Notes under the pieces: model-generated
What the model saw: only the letters and a program-made list of their open reading frames with translations
Databases searched by the model: none
What the model was told of the DNA's origin: nothing
NCBI RefSeq assembly: GCF_003254395.2
Contig: NC_037644.1
Coordinates: forward strand, 55,001 to 119,000
Source of the DNA: Apis mellifera
Taxonomy: Eukaryota > Arthropoda > Insecta > Hymenoptera > Apidae
DNA length: 64,000 bases
Direction of reading: 5' to 3'
Made by a program: the position numbers and the translations under genes
Shown here: one piece after another, positions 1-12,330 of the stretch
Numbering within the stretch: position 1 is the first letter of the stretch
Layout: each line of letters opens with the position of its first letter

Positions 1-560
1 AGTTTCTCGATCTCAGTCGCCGCCTCGCCGGCGACTAACTCGTTCCTCAAAAGAATTGCCTCCTTATCCTCGAGGAAGCAGTTCGTCAGTCTATTCGTCG
101 ACTCGTTTACCGAATTGGTAATCGCGAAATCTAGCGATTTCGATTGACTGTTTTCTAATAAAATCGTTTCTAATTGATGATCAGACTTGCTGTTCTCGAT
201 CGATTTGTCGTTTTGGTTCTTCGAATCGCCGGATACGACGCCGTTGCACACCTCGTTTGAATCGTTTGAATCGGCGAAGGTCGCGTCCGACGATAACGCG
301 CTCGACGGCTGGTTTATCGTCGAGCTCATCTCGCACGTGGACGTATCGTTGGCGGAGGTCGAAATGGCGGGTAACGAGGTATTAGATTCAACGACTTGTC
401 GCAACTGGAACTCCTGACATTCGGGATTCAGCGGCCGGTTGCTAATTGTTGTCGTATTCGTAGTCGAAGTTGAACACGCTGTCCAAGACAGCCGGGAAGA
501 CGGTAGACCGGTATCACACTCGGAGCTGTACTCTCCTTCTTCCTCGTCCTCCGTGTTACC
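1..560 (-). CDS. 3'-most visible exon of the left gene (continues off the left edge)
   Basis: The minus-strand frame is open from the acceptor (AG at 562-561, sequence TAAAATACAG) to position 1, about 187 codons without a stop. It starts GNTEDEEEGEYSSECD and continues Ser/Thr/Asn-rich with LSWTACSTSTTN and acidic patches. It joins the preceding exon (1261-1376) in phase 0. The composition is CpG-rich and clearly different from the flanking AT-rich intron. There is no start or stop inside, so it is an internal or terminal exon cut by the window edge. No domain is recognised. Confidence 0.75.
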
Positions 561-3389
561 CTGTATTTTAATAACGATTTTTTAATCCGGTCAAATTTAT
601 AAAATTGATTTATAAAACTTTTACTTTTTCCAATGATACAATTCTTTATTATTTCTTTTTCTCATTTCTTTTTTTTAATTCGTTCGCGCAAGATTTTCGA
701 TCTATTTTGAGATCGAAATGACGCTTTTATTTATTTATAAATATGACTCGATATTAAAATCAATGATACTTTGCAAAGACTTGTTGATTGAAAGGAAAAA
801 AAAATGTAAATGTAATTGATTGATTGTCTTAAGATATTTCTTGCTAATTATATCAAGGAAAGAAATATGTTAAGGCAAATCATTTCGTATTAATGCAATA
901 TTCTATTTGCATTTTCTTTTTTTTTTATTTATCAATTTAAATTTCATTTAACATTATGATAATGTTTATGCTAATGAAAATTCTAAAGGTTTGCACGATA
1001 TTTTCTTCGTTAATATTATCTTATGATCTATCTAGATCATAGAAAATTAAACCAAGGTTGCAAAAATTAAATTATTTATAATGCTACGATAAATTTTTTT
1101 AAAATAATTGGATTCCTATTTCTCATTTTAATATATTATATACCCGCTTTTCATATACCTTGAAGAAACGATACGTACAATAAAATATATATTTTACTTA
1201 TTTTTTTTTAACTCTTACTGATAATCGTTCCTTCGCTAATCGCAAAATTTATCCACTCACCGTAGCAAGTCTTCTTTGTTTCCTTCTCTTTTTTTTCTTT
1301 CTTCGCTTGGCACAGGCCGCCGACATGGCCGCAACGTCCGTGGTTCTGATCATGGGCCCACCCTGTATCGTAACACCTTGTACAACAGAAACGCAAACCG
1401 ATTAAACCTCGTCGCATAAACCGATACACCGATATATTTTAATTTACAGGTTCAACGAAACGTGTATTTTCTCTCATACTTCGACTCCTGGAATTCTACT
1501 TATCAAAATCGGGAATTCAAGGAATAAAAGTGGTGTATCGAAGGGCGCGAGCAACTGAACTTGGCTTCTCCATCGCTTCTTCCTCGTCCTTCCGTTTCCC
1601 GCGTGAGCCGATCCCCACGGGGCCGAGGAAGTTATTTTAAACCGCTTCTATTTGAGACGCCGCTAAGAGATGCTCGTCGGATCTCTTTGCCAAACTCGAG
1701 GCGGAGAGATCTCTCTCGTCGCCCCTCGTACAATTGAAATTAAAAATATTTGATGGCGTGTGAATACGATCGTCATGGCCCTATCATCCCCTAAGCGAAA
1801 AACCGGTTTTTATCTCCTTATTCGTACGAGTGATCCGTGTGAATGTAATACGTGCGTAAAATCAAAATTATTGCCGTATTATCTCGGGCGAGGAAACCAG
1901 GTTTTTTCGTATGGGTCAAATGTGACCCATGTGAACGTCAATGATTGAAATGGAAATAATGCCTGTTTTCTTTTCTTTCTTTTTTTTTTTTTCTTTTTTC
2001 TCTTTTCTTATTCTTTGAACGTGCAACGTGCGAGGCAGCGTGCTAATGCTGACGATGGCTTAACCAGAGAATTGGTGATGAAACGCACGGATGAAGATAA
2101 TTGAGATACGATTGAACGTATGCAAGAGAACACACACATTACGAGCGTGTTAGAGAGTCTTGGACTTTAGTTACGATCGCCAGATGGACCGCGGATATCC
2201 TCGACTGAGATTCGTCGAGGATTATTTTTATGAACCACGGCACGCACACGCGGTTGATTGCGTGATGCGAAACCGGGTTACGCGAAACGTTGTCCGAGCT
2301 TCTTAAGGAGCTTTCTTCGTCTTTATTTTCGCGACAGGAGATGAGAATTGTTTTAATCTAAAAATAAACACAGTACGATGATTTTAGAAATACGAAGAAA
2401 GACGTATATAAATAATAATGATAAATGATATGTATGAATATTATATGTTCATTTTTTTTTTTTTGCTAATTTTTTTATGGAATATAAAATTAAAAGTTTT
2501 CCATTAAATATCTAACAGTAAGGAATCATATTTAAATATTTCATGATTTTTAATTGTAGAGTCACATGTTTTAATTTAAAAGTAACGTGTCATAGTTTAA
2601 AGTGTCATAGTGCAAAGTATTTGTAAAATAACAATAAACGAATTGGAACATTTTTCAAAAATTAATTTTTTTCAATTTTAAATAAGACTACCTAAAATAT
2701 TGATTATTTTAAATTATATATTTTCTATATAAAAATATATGAAATATGGAAAATTAATTCAATACTTAAATTCAATACTTTTTAAAAAAAATAATGACAG
2801 GATGAAATCGTGCAATAATCAATTATATTTCTATATTCATTTATCAAAAATAAAATATTTTCATTTCTAATTGATACTCTTGCATAACATTTTATAACAT
2901 TCATCGTTCAAATGTCTAATAAAAAAACATCCTCAAACTCCTTCTTTCAATAAACCTGTTTCGTTCGAATTAGAAAAAGAGAGAAAGACAACAAGCTCCA
3001 TTCTTGGACAATGTTTTCAAATAATGAAAACGAAGGAAGAGGAAACATTTATTTCGCATATATATATATATCTTGGCGATCGTATCTAAAGAGTAGCGGC
3101 TCTCTTTGCGAATTATTACCTTTTACCTTGAATGTGGTAGAGGCACGGCGGTAATAAAACAGCAATGATGCCGATGGACGGGACAGCAGTCATGAATCTG
3201 GCTATATCCCTTTCTCCTGGCCGCGCATCCAACCGACACTGTTCTCGTTTAACATTAGAAACAGGTACAATCAAACGTACTAACGCCTAAGCTGACGCAG
3301 CACGGGGAAGGAGTGATCGGATAAAAAAAAAATTGCGGTGCATTTTATGCTACTGCTTACCATCTTTTTTTTTCTTTCTTTCTTTCTTT

Positions 3390-3422
<33 letters not shown>

Positions 3423-6336
3423 CATGTTACGCGTGTAATATATTACTTCTTGACCTGGACCCCATCTCGTATGTCGATAACAAATCAAGTTGTGTAACGT
3501 ACTTCTGACATTTATTTGAAACGCGAACACGCGTAGCACTTCATCAATCTTTTCTGTTTTCATTGAATTAAAGTATTTTCGTTTAAAATTAGAATGGAAT
3601 TTGACATAAGTTTACTTATTTCTTTTTTCCTTTTACAAATATCAAATTTGCAAAAGAAAAATTTAGAATAAGTTGGAACGTAAAATTTTATAAAGAACTT
3701 TGAAAAAAGAACAAAGTATATATATATATATCAGCTTATTGAAGCTTCATCGAATGAAACGTAAAATGTCGTTCAAGAAAAAAAAATCCACTTTCCAATC
3801 AAACCTTCCCCTCAAAACAATTTAAATCAAAATTCTCAACCAATACCAACCCACCCGAAAGATTACATGTATTATAATATCTACATAAAATTGATTTAAG
3901 AATAGAGAAAGCTAAAAAAATCCTCCCCCCCGATAAAGAAAATTCCCATCAGCGTAACACATAGTCAAAATGATTATGTTAGTCGCAAGCGGATTACACA
4001 ACAACGCGGTGCTCCCTCCCCGAAGTGCGCAGATTCTCTCTTAAGCCGCAAGAAAAACAACCTTGGCATGTTCGTCCGTTGTTCCGTCCATCCGTCCATG
4101 AACAGAACCAAAGCTACAAGAGAGAGATAGAGAGCGAAAGAAAAATCCGCGGCTAGACATGCGATAGCAATTGGAGCAAAGGTAAACTCTCTTTCGAGAA
4201 TTAATTGCCGTAATAACAGAGAAGGAATAGAGAAAAGAAATAGGGGAGAGCCGAGGAAGACCGTTTCATTTTTTTCCCCCTTTCTCTACACAGTCTTCAA
4301 GTCAAGCTCTTCTCTATCAACTAACCATTCACGTTGATCAAAGGAGGACCAAACATGTAATGGCCGGGATACATGTAAGGCTGAGGAATCGCTGGTATCA
4401 CGTGAGATACGTGTACCGGTTGCTGCATCAACATTGGTTCAAAATAGGGGCCACCGTTCTCCAAGGGTTGCTCCTCCGCTTGTTGCTCATCCCCGTATTG
4501 TTCCTCCATTTGCTCTTCCATTTGTTCCTCCATCTGCTCGTCCGCTTGCTGTTCCTCCTTCGCGTTGGTGAACTCTATGGGCTGCTCTTCCGTCTCCCCG
4601 GCCATGCTACCGCTGCAACTGGTGCTACCTGTACCGCTCTCGTTACTGATTCCATTTGAATTCTCCGTCGGCAGAACCGTATTTTCTTGCTCTTCCATTA
4701 CCACCGTATTTTCCATACTTTGATTGTTCTGTAAATAGTAGCAATGGTATTTATTAAATTTGTTTGAATAATTTTATTTGTATAAATATTATCGATTAAA
4801 AATTTAGAATATTTTTATACAATTTCATTAATAATTTAATTAATTCGTTTTGAACAGATATTATTCTAATTTTTCTTTATCTCGAAATATCTTTTTGAAA
4901 TATCTTTCAAATTCTTAGATTTAATATCATAGTGATTTTTATCACTATGGTAAAGTAGATTATTTTATTTAGATAAAGGATTCACATTCTTTATACCTCG
5001 TAATTCATTATACAGTATGGTTGATTAGGCAGTTTGGGCACGTAAGTTGGATTAATCCATTCTATGGGCCTAAGAGGCACAGGTGCACAAGGCACGGCCG
5101 CCAAAACACTCGGTGCAACTTGAGATTGCATCGGCGCTGGACCAACCAACATCACAGGATATTCGTAATAGTAACCACCCATGTGGTCATAAAACGTCCC
5201 ATAGCCCAGTTGGGCGTTGGAATCCATCACTGGTGGATATTCGCCGGTACCGCAGTCCCTGTCCAACAACTGTTGATCCTCAGTCGTTTCGCTACCATCT
5301 GCAATTGACATGACAAAGTTAAACAAGCAAGCAAAAAGTTAACTTTAATTATACTCAACATTGATGCATAAAGGAAAGCAGATATATATGTATGTAAGTT
5401 TTGATTGAAAACCGTACCATTACTTTTGAATCCCTTTAATAAATTTTCTTTGATGAAAAGAAAGAAACGAGATTTTAAAATTATGTTAGGTACATATAAA
5501 TTCAAGAAATTCAATAGTGGAAGAATTAATCAAATTGAATAGATTTCATTATATATATAATTTCAACAACATTCAAAATAAACCAATCAAATAACAATTG
5601 AATAATCAAATTAATCAAATTTAAAAATGTTTAAAATTTCCAAACTTTAAATCTGTATGAAAGAAACAAATCCTACAAGAAACTTGACTCATTGTTAAAT
5701 TGAAAAAACAAAGGATTTTTCTTTAACGAACACCTTCCACAAAATCTCTCAAATCAATGTCAACCAAGACAAAAGGGATAAGTCGACTATTCTTCTACTT
5801 GTCTCTCTCAACAAGATACAATGGAGTAACACGGGAAATCATACAAACTTGAAGAGGGTGATAGGGGTAAGCAGTCCAAGCAGCTTCCCGGAAACGACGT
5901 CACGGCCAGGAAGGGTGAACGAGACAAGCCAGAAATTGGATGAAATGCATCACGTTTCTACCTATACCTCTACCTGCGGTGGAATGAGACGCCGATTGGC
6001 TCTCGGTGGTCGAGGAAGTCGCGCTGGTGTTGGCGTTCCCGCTCCAGGGTTTCTTCCTCGACAGATAACCCTTTTTGAACAGCATATCCTGGCGGGGTGT
6101 CGTGATCCTCGTGTATTCGTCCTCGTTAAAGATAATCTTGGGCTGGGACGGTGAACCGGTTGTGTCGTTCTTGTGCCGTGTCGTAGCGCCGGCGTACGCG
6201 CCACCATCGCTACTTCCGGTTCTACGCGGCTTGTATCCGCTCTGCCGAGTAAAGCTGTGCGTGTTCGTGTCATTCTCCTGCCCTTTCAAGAATCCGTTCC
6301 GTAATCCTTCTTCTTCGTCCTCTTCGCCGGGTGGAG
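1..6336 (-). CDS. Unrecognised low-complexity protein gene, five linked exons, open at both ends
   Basis: Five minus-strand coding exons, in order 5974-6336, 4997-5298, 4326-4728, 1261-1376 and 560 to beyond position 1, join through GT/AG introns with matching phases 1, 0, 1 and 0. About 580 codons stay open. I do not recognise the family. Visible layout of the encoded part: acidic and Ser/Thr-rich start; a conserved-looking patch FNEDEYTRITTPRQD followed by KKGYLSRKKPW; a Tyr/Met/Pro/Val-rich block; a Glu/Gln repeat; a second Tyr/Pro/Met block ending GPPLINVNGVTIQGGP; a basic run AKRRKKKKRRKQRR that could be a nuclear-localisation or RNA-contact segment; an acidic stretch EDEEEGEYSSE; and a Ser/Thr/Asn-rich tail. 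No enzyme motif, membrane segment or signal peptide is seen. The composition resembles disordered RNA-granule or nuclear scaffold proteins, but that is only inference. The 5' end lies upstream (candidate exon at 33701-33795) and the 3' end lies beyond the left edge. Confidence 0.75.
561..1260 (-). other. Intron of the left gene
   Basis: AT-rich sequence between a GTGAGT donor (1260-1255) and the TACAG acceptor (562-561). Poly-T and A/T runs only; no other feature seen. Confidence 0.65.
1261..1376 (-). CDS. Left gene exon encoding the Lys/Arg-rich run
   Basis: The acceptor is TTGTACAAG (AG at 1378-1377) and the donor is ACG/GTGAGT at 1260. Its 116 nt plus one base from the previous exon give exactly 39 codons, reading from NGVTIQGGPMIRTTDV through AAMSAACAKRRKKKKRRK to QRRLAT. 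The basic cluster is a candidate nuclear-localisation or nucleic-acid-binding segment. A different frame of the same DNA gives a Cys-rich peptide, but joining that frame to the next exon creates an immediate TAA, so it is rejected. The other AG near 1363 is also out of phase. Confidence 0.7.
1911..1930. promoter_or_regulatory. Inverted repeat of GGGTCA half-sites (IR4)
   Basis: ATGGGTCAAATGTGACCCAT is a perfect 8-bp inverted repeat around a 4-nt centre. GGGTCA/TGACCC is a nuclear-receptor-type half-site; the ecdysone-receptor element is normally IR1, so the 4-bp spacing is atypical. It could equally form a short hairpin. It lies in an intron in a mildly GC-rich patch. Confidence 0.35.
3372..3418. 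repeat. (TTTC)n followed by poly-T
   Basis: Five TTTC units run directly into a 27-28-nt T run. This is a simple repeat within an intron of the minus-strand gene, so it is A/G-rich on the transcript. Confidence 0.9.
4326..4728 (-). CDS. Left gene exon with Glu/Gln/Met repeat and Tyr/Pro block
   Basis: The acceptor is TTTACAG at 4730-4729. The donor is AATG/GTTAGT at 4326/4325, a few bases before an in-frame TAG (4321-4323), so an ORF caller would end the gene falsely at 4321. 403 nt, entering in phase 0 and leaving in phase 1. It begins NNQSMENTVVMEEQ, then a Ser/Gly stretch, an EEQMEEQMEEQMEEQ repeat, and YFEPMLMQQPVHVSHVIPAI leading to PGHYMFGPPLINVN. The tandem EEQM units look like a slippage-expanded region. 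Confidence 0.75.
4729..4996 (-). other. Short intron of the left gene
   Basis: 268 nt, AT-rich, donor GAG/GTATAA and acceptor TTTACAG; nothing else seen. Confidence 0.65.
4997..5298 (-). CDS. Left gene exon with Tyr/Met/Pro/Val-rich block
   Basis: The acceptor is CAATTGCAG at 5300-5299 and the donor is TACGAG/GTATAA at 4997/4996. 302 nt, entering in phase 1 (split Asp codon G/AT) and leaving in phase 0. It encodes DGSETTEDQQLLDRDCGTGE, then an aromatic-rich stretch GTFYDHMGGYYYEYPVMLVG, then LRPIEWINPTYVPKLPNQPY. The Tyr/Gly/Pro/Met bias is prion-like in character. The phase match to both neighbours is exact, which is the main evidence that this is coding. Confidence 0.75.
5299..5973 (-). 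other. Intron of the left gene
   Basis: AT-rich, donor GCAG/GTAGAG at 5973 and acceptor at 5300-5299; no other feature seen. Confidence 0.6.
5974..6336 (-). CDS. Left gene exon with the FNEDEYTRITTPRQD patch
   Basis: The acceptor is AATTTGCAG at 6338-6337 and the donor is CCGCAG/GTAGAG at 5974/5973. 363 nt, phase 1 to phase 1. It encodes PPGEDEEEGLRNGFLKGQEN, a Thr/Gly/Arg-rich stretch, then KIIFNEDEYTRITTPRQDML, FKKGYLSRKKPW and a Ser/Thr tail. The FNEDEYTRITTPRQD...SRKKPW segment is the only part with the look of a conserved motif and is the best handle for a homology search. The first two bases (CT) need one base from an upstream exon. Confidence 0.75.
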
Positions 6337-9300
6337 CTGCAAATTAAATCGAACAGATACAGTTGGATTCCAATTTCTAATTTCCTCTTTTCGTTTTATC
6401 ATTTTTATAACATAATGAAATGATAACATTGATACGAATGGCTAGAGTATGCCCCATCTAGATTTTTCTTTTATTTTTTAATTTTATTTGTAATCGGATC
6501 AAGGTTCGATCGAAAATTGTAACGAAAATACATCTTCCTTCATATTTTTGTAAATAAAATGGATACAATGGATTAAAATTTAAAACAATATTTTCATCGT
6601 TCAAATAATTAATTAGTTAAAGCATATTTTGTCCGCGTATAAAATAAAAATAAAAATTGAATCGATATTATAATTGTAAACTCTTGTGTTAAATTTATAC
6701 ATTATGTATTCGAATAATTTAAAATTACTTAACATATATCTGAATACAAATATACAATGCATATTAACTTTCAGAATAACATACATGTACGTGTACTTCA
6801 ATTTCACGGTACATTTTAATTATTTCAAAGCGAGAGAGAAAATTAATAAGATGAATTTAATTTATCTAAAACAGATTCTATAAGTAATATGATCTCTTAC
6901 ATACAAGTTTCAATATTATTATGAATAATTATAATATTTCAATTAATATTATAAATTAATTACTATTGCTGAAAATTTCTATTTGAACTATTTTGTATAA
7001 TTGAATATGAAATGAATATATTTCAACCTCCAAATTTAAATCTTGTTTTTTCCACCTCCTCGTTAAAGATTTTTTTTACGAAACAAAAATATGTACATGA
7101 ACGTATTTATAATAAATATAAATTATTCGAAAAGTATATATTATATAATAAATAATTATTGATCGATCTAATGTATTAATTATTAACTAAAACTAGTATA
7201 TTTTTTTAAGAAGATCGGAATGATTTTGATGGATAGATTTAACAAGTACTTATTAAAGTCATAAGAAAGTATACTGAACGATTTCACAAGCGAAAAGAAC
7301 ACTGGTTCAAGTACCATCGACTCAAATTACAGAGGAATTTGTTATCCGAGTGCAATGGTGTTCGCTATCCACAAACAAATCCTCTTGTATTGGAATGTAC
7401 ATACTATTAGTGATGTTTGAAATGTATAACGATTGAAAGTAAAGGATCGAAGAAATCTCATTCAATGCTTTTCAATCGAGTACATTATTGTTCAAAAGTA
7501 TGGATTAATCAAGACGAAAATCTGTATGATAGAAAATGAATTGAATAAATTGAAAATACGAAATTTTAAATGTGATGATTGATTAAAAATTTAGACCCTT
7601 AGCGTAAAACGATTATTCTTAGAAAATTTCTCAATTGATATTACAATTATTAGAATTTGAAAATTTGCATAATTATGGTGTAATAATTAATGATATATAT
7701 ATATATAATTATACGATTGAAATGCGATAGGGATATATATTTGTAATAAATTTAATCTTTTATAATAAGAATTTGTTTTCCTATCTTAATTTGAAATTTG
7801 AGAATATAATATAATTTTCATATGTTAAATATGATAAATTAATCAACGCCAATATGATAATATAGATATATTAGGCGATAAAATTTAATTCTTAATTAAT
7901 GTTTTTAATTAAAATTTCAACAATAGCTTTCTAAGCATATCGAGATGATGCCTCTTCATTCTGATACTTAAAAATAAAACGTGATATTTATAAGTGAATA
8001 ATAATGCGACCTATGTTTATGACGTGATAAATGTTTCTTACATCATCTTGTAGTCCACTAATCTCTAATTCTGAAGCTCTGTGTAATTATAAACTACAAT
8101 TTGAAATGTTTGAAAACTTTCGAATGATAGATATTTCGTGTAGATACTTTTTAATTACGTCACTTATTATTTCCTTCTTATTATACCTTCTTTAGAATAC
8201 CTTCTTTATTATGATTCTTTTATCGTAATATATTTCAATTATTTCTTTATATATAATAATCCCCATATTTATCATTGTATTTTATGATTCAAATGTCTGG
8301 TAGATGTATGATTATTATGTAAATGTAAATTATCGTAAAATTATTATGTTTATTGAAAAGATAATAGTTTGTAATTCTTATTCCCAATATAATGTGTGAA
8401 ATTTCTGGAACAATTCATAAAATAACTTGGTACAATGATGACAGATAAAAATAAAAAATAAAAACACAATCATCTATTCATACAAATAATGTAATTTCTT
8501 TTATAATTAAATATTCTTCAACAAAATTAACTTTTTGAAGATGAAAAATTACATTATAATTAATTATATTTAAGCGTGATATTATAAAAAAAATATATTT
8601 CTTTCATAATTTTAATTGACCATTTCAAACCAACTTGTTTATGTTATAAGGCATTTTATAGCTATATGTAACCAAATGATAATTTCGAAGTTATAAATAA
8701 TTATAATAGTAAACATTCATGAGATTCGATGATCAAAGACTGCTGACACAAATGCATTGCAATTATTAAATGCCATATTAAGAATCAATACTGATTTCAC
8801 AACGTGTACATATATATATATATTTTTTCTTTTTTTATGATAACACTTACAAATAATATAAATTTTTGACATTTTATAAAAAAAATGTTTATTAAAAAAG
8901 CTATTATAGAATTTAATTTTAATTTATTTAATAAATGTTTAATTAAATAAGAATACGATAATAAAAATTTGTTTAAGAAAACATTTATAGTAAAACTTCA
9001 TTTATTAAAATGAAATTTTAATATTCCATTAAATTTTCTACTGTTTGAAATTATTTACTTGAATTTTAATTTTTATTATTTCAAAAAAAAAATTATAAAT
9101 ATTATAGAATTGAATTAATTTTATTATTTATAAATAATAAAATAAAATACTAATAAATTTTCTTGAATGACAATAATATGATAATAAGACAAATGAAATT
9201 TCACAAGTTTCTATCTTATAATTTAATAATATATATATATTGAAAAAAAAAATCTACAATGTGACAAAACCAGAATTATAAATTCTATTAATTATATAAA

Positions 9301-11394
9301 TTTTTTTCTAAACAAGTTTGAATAAATGAAGTTGTATTATATATGTATATAATAACGAATACTATTAAATATATTAAAAATATTAAAGTAAGAAAACATT
9401 TATAAGATTGTATTACTTTATTTCATTTATTTATTTATTATATATGTATGTATAAATATATAGCCAAAACATGAAATATGCAAAATCAGTTTGAGATACA
9501 AAGATTACAGGAATAAAAAAATCAAAAACAAAAAAAGCAAAAAAAAAAACACGACTTAACTTGCAAATATAAATATAATTTTCTAATGTGATTAAGCTTC
9601 TACAGACTAAACTTCTAATTGGTGAAACCAAGCGAGCACTTGCAAATGCTTTCAATTTTCTCCACAGTGATAAAACTAAACAATTGATTCTCCTTGTGCA
9701 ATTTTCTTCTATTTTACTAGCTAACAAAATCCATATTTTTATCTACTCTATGACATTAATTCTATTAAATCGTGACTGGTCATGGATCAAACGAAGCGTG
9801 TGTGCGATAATTCTTTTAATCAAAACGAACATATATATATATAATATGTAATTTATTATATTAAGTAAAATGAGATGAATAGAAATAATAGCAAAATAAA
9901 AAACAAATAAAAGCAAATAATTTTTAAGAAATTTGATAAATATTATTGATCTTTAAATTTCTGACAAATGATTATTAGATCAATATCGTTTTGAAGATAA
10001 ATTTGTATGGTAAATTTGTTAAATTTAAAATTAATTTTAAATATTTTTCTTTTGTTTTATTTTTCTGATTAAAATTAAGGGAAACAAAATAGCTGTTAAC
10101 TCATAATTTATGAGTTTTATTGAGTTGAGTGAAAAAAAAGAGAGAAATTCTTTAAAATTGAAACAAAACTAAACGTTTCTAAAATTCATGATTTCGATTA
10201 TATAATTGTTATTAAATTCTTGGAAGAATAAATTTATCCGAAAACTTTAGAAGTTTTAAAAGAAATATATAATTAAAAAGATACAATATCGATTTATTCT
10301 TATTTTAAATAAAATCACTCTCTAAAATTAATTCATAATTTTTCTTCAGAAATAGAAATTTTTTTTTTTTTGATGCGAAAAATTATCTTTATTGTTTATT
10401 TTTCTATATTATTTCTATACATTAATACATTTATTTTTCTAAAACATATAAAAGAAATTTTATATGAATTCAGTAATTATTTATTGAATTGAATCATCGA
10501 ATACATATAGTTTCTTAATTTATTCCAATTTATTACGATTAGATAAAAGTAATTATTATTCAATTTTCTAATGAAAATAAGATCGAATAATTATAAAAAA
10601 AATTTTATACATTTAAAAATATCCATGCGTAATAATATTTAAAGTATTTTTGATAAAAACTAAATTTACATGTGAATATAAATTAAAAGAGAAAAAAACG
10701 TGGCATTGAAACATAAGCGGAATCATTAATTAATAACTTCTGAACAGTAACGAGATTTATTCATTTATTCATTTCGTTAAAAGAGAAATGAATTGTATTT
10801 TTATATAGAAATATTTCTATTCACCCCTTTTTACGATAAACTATTATCTAAACAGAGACCAGAGAGCTCAGTTACACAATTATCATTTATCCAACCAATA
10901 TTATCAGGGATCGATGAAACAAATTAAAATTTTATAATCTCGCAATTTTATTTCTAATTTCCCAATGAAAATTTTAAATTCATACCTGATACAAAAAAAA
11001 ATAAAAATAAAAAAAATAAAAAAGTGACGTGTGTAATTGGTGTATAAAATTCGTTCGTAGAACTCTTCCCGTTACGTAAGAAAATTTATTATATTAGCAT
11101 CGGAAACACTTGTAACTTGACCGTTCAATATCGCTAATAATATTAGTTGCACAGTGTAAGAGAGCCTTGAACGTAATAAAAAAGCATGGAGGAAGCTCTT
11201 CGCTAGGGACCATGATCAGTCTCTTCCACAGAATTTCCGTACCGTCTTGGTACCTCGCTAAAAGTAGAACGTGATTGGAGGAGCCGATCACGTGGATAAC
11301 CCTTCGTTGCCGACGCCACTGCATTTCTGTCCGCGCCCTCTACGTTGGCCGCCTTCCTCGCGAAATCCTCCTTTTCCACCCTTCCTTCCCGGTG

Positions 11395-11427
11395 TATATA
11401 TCGTACACTACCAGTCAGTCACCCTAG
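11395..11427 (+). promoter_or_regulatory. Possible plus-strand core promoter (TATA plus TCAGT)
   Basis: TATATAT begins at 11395 and is followed by CAGTCAGTCACC with arthropod-initiator-like TCAGT at 11415-11419. The TATA-to-A distance is about 22 nt, shorter than the usual 30 or so. A pyrimidine-rich leader-like stretch follows to about 11498. No coding exon downstream could be linked to it. Confidence 0.22.
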
Positions 11428-11580
11428 TCTCTCACTCCAACTTCACACTTTGTTCCTCTCTTTCTCTCCTTCCCCTTTCCTCCTTTTTCTCTTCTTAACA
11501 AGAAAAAAAAAATGAAAAAGGAAAAAAAAAATTGAAACTGAACGAGAATGAAAGAGAAATTAGGAGGCTCTTGCACACAA

Positions 11581-11602
11581 TGATCGATCGATCGATCGAT
11601 CA
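11581..11602. repeat. Perfect 22-bp palindrome of five GATC units
   Basis: T, five GATC units, then A; the whole 22 bp is self-complementary. It is probably a tetranucleotide microsatellite. Its position is close downstream of the putative TATA at 11395. Confidence 0.8.
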
Positions 11603-12297
11603 TTTAGAAATTATTAGATTCGTGTAATTTTTAACTGTGTGAATTTACGTCAAATTGCGAAATTATTTTTTAACGATAAGTGTTTCGTTAACATTAGCAA
11701 TTTGTGACTATCGTATAAATTGATCAACGGTGTCAGTTTAATTGTGCAAGAATATCCAATAGTATCCGTTAGTCGTCTTCTTAACCCTTTCTCTATTAGC
11801 GATTATACTTGTTCACCACCGAAGCCATCTTAGCATAGCACGAGAGATTATGATCGATGCAACGATCATGTTTTCTATATATTTTATTATATTGGTATCA
11901 TTGAATCGTTTTCAGTTAAATTTGTTATATTCTAGCATTGTACACGCATCGTATCTTAATATTTTGATATTTTACGTGATAAAAGGGTAAAAGCTTTTAT
12001 TTGGTATCAAACACCTATCTTATCACCACATACATTGTATTCTATACATTTTACCCGATGAAGATCATCAATAAAAATTTACTTCTCAAGAATTCAAATG
12101 CAGCAGTTTAAAGAAAACCTGATGATCCAAACTATCACCTATAATATAATTCAACGATACCAATCGAAGATCAAAACTGCTAAAGAAAATATTGTCACAT
12201 ACCAAATATCACACTCGTGATTTCCTAAATAAAATCGTACAGCAAGAAAAGTTATTTCATGCACGCTTTTAAAAATTCAATTGTACAATATAGCATA

Positions 12298-12298
12298 A

Positions 12299-12330
<32 letters not shown>

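Larger units (their letters stand above)
1377..4325 (-). other. Intron of the left gene, 2.95 kb
   Basis: AT-rich intron between the GTTAGT donor at 4325 and the TACAAG acceptor at 1377. It contains a GGGTCA inverted repeat (1911-1930), a TTTC/poly-T tract (3372-3418), TA repeats near 3060 and 3720, and GC-richer patches at about 1540-1720, 2040-2330 and 3090-3310. No coding exon is apparent. Confidence 0.6.

Noticed and set aside
187..417. Plus-strand 76-codon ORF
   Set aside because: Antisense to the long open coding exon 1-560 on the minus strand.
1208..1429. Minus-strand Cys/His-rich ORF resembling a zinc-binding peptide
   Set aside because: That frame cannot be joined to the next exon without an immediate stop; another frame of the same DNA fits both neighbours in phase.
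4360..4659. Plus-strand Leu-rich ORF
   Set aside because: Antisense shadow of the left gene's Glu/Gln repeat exon.
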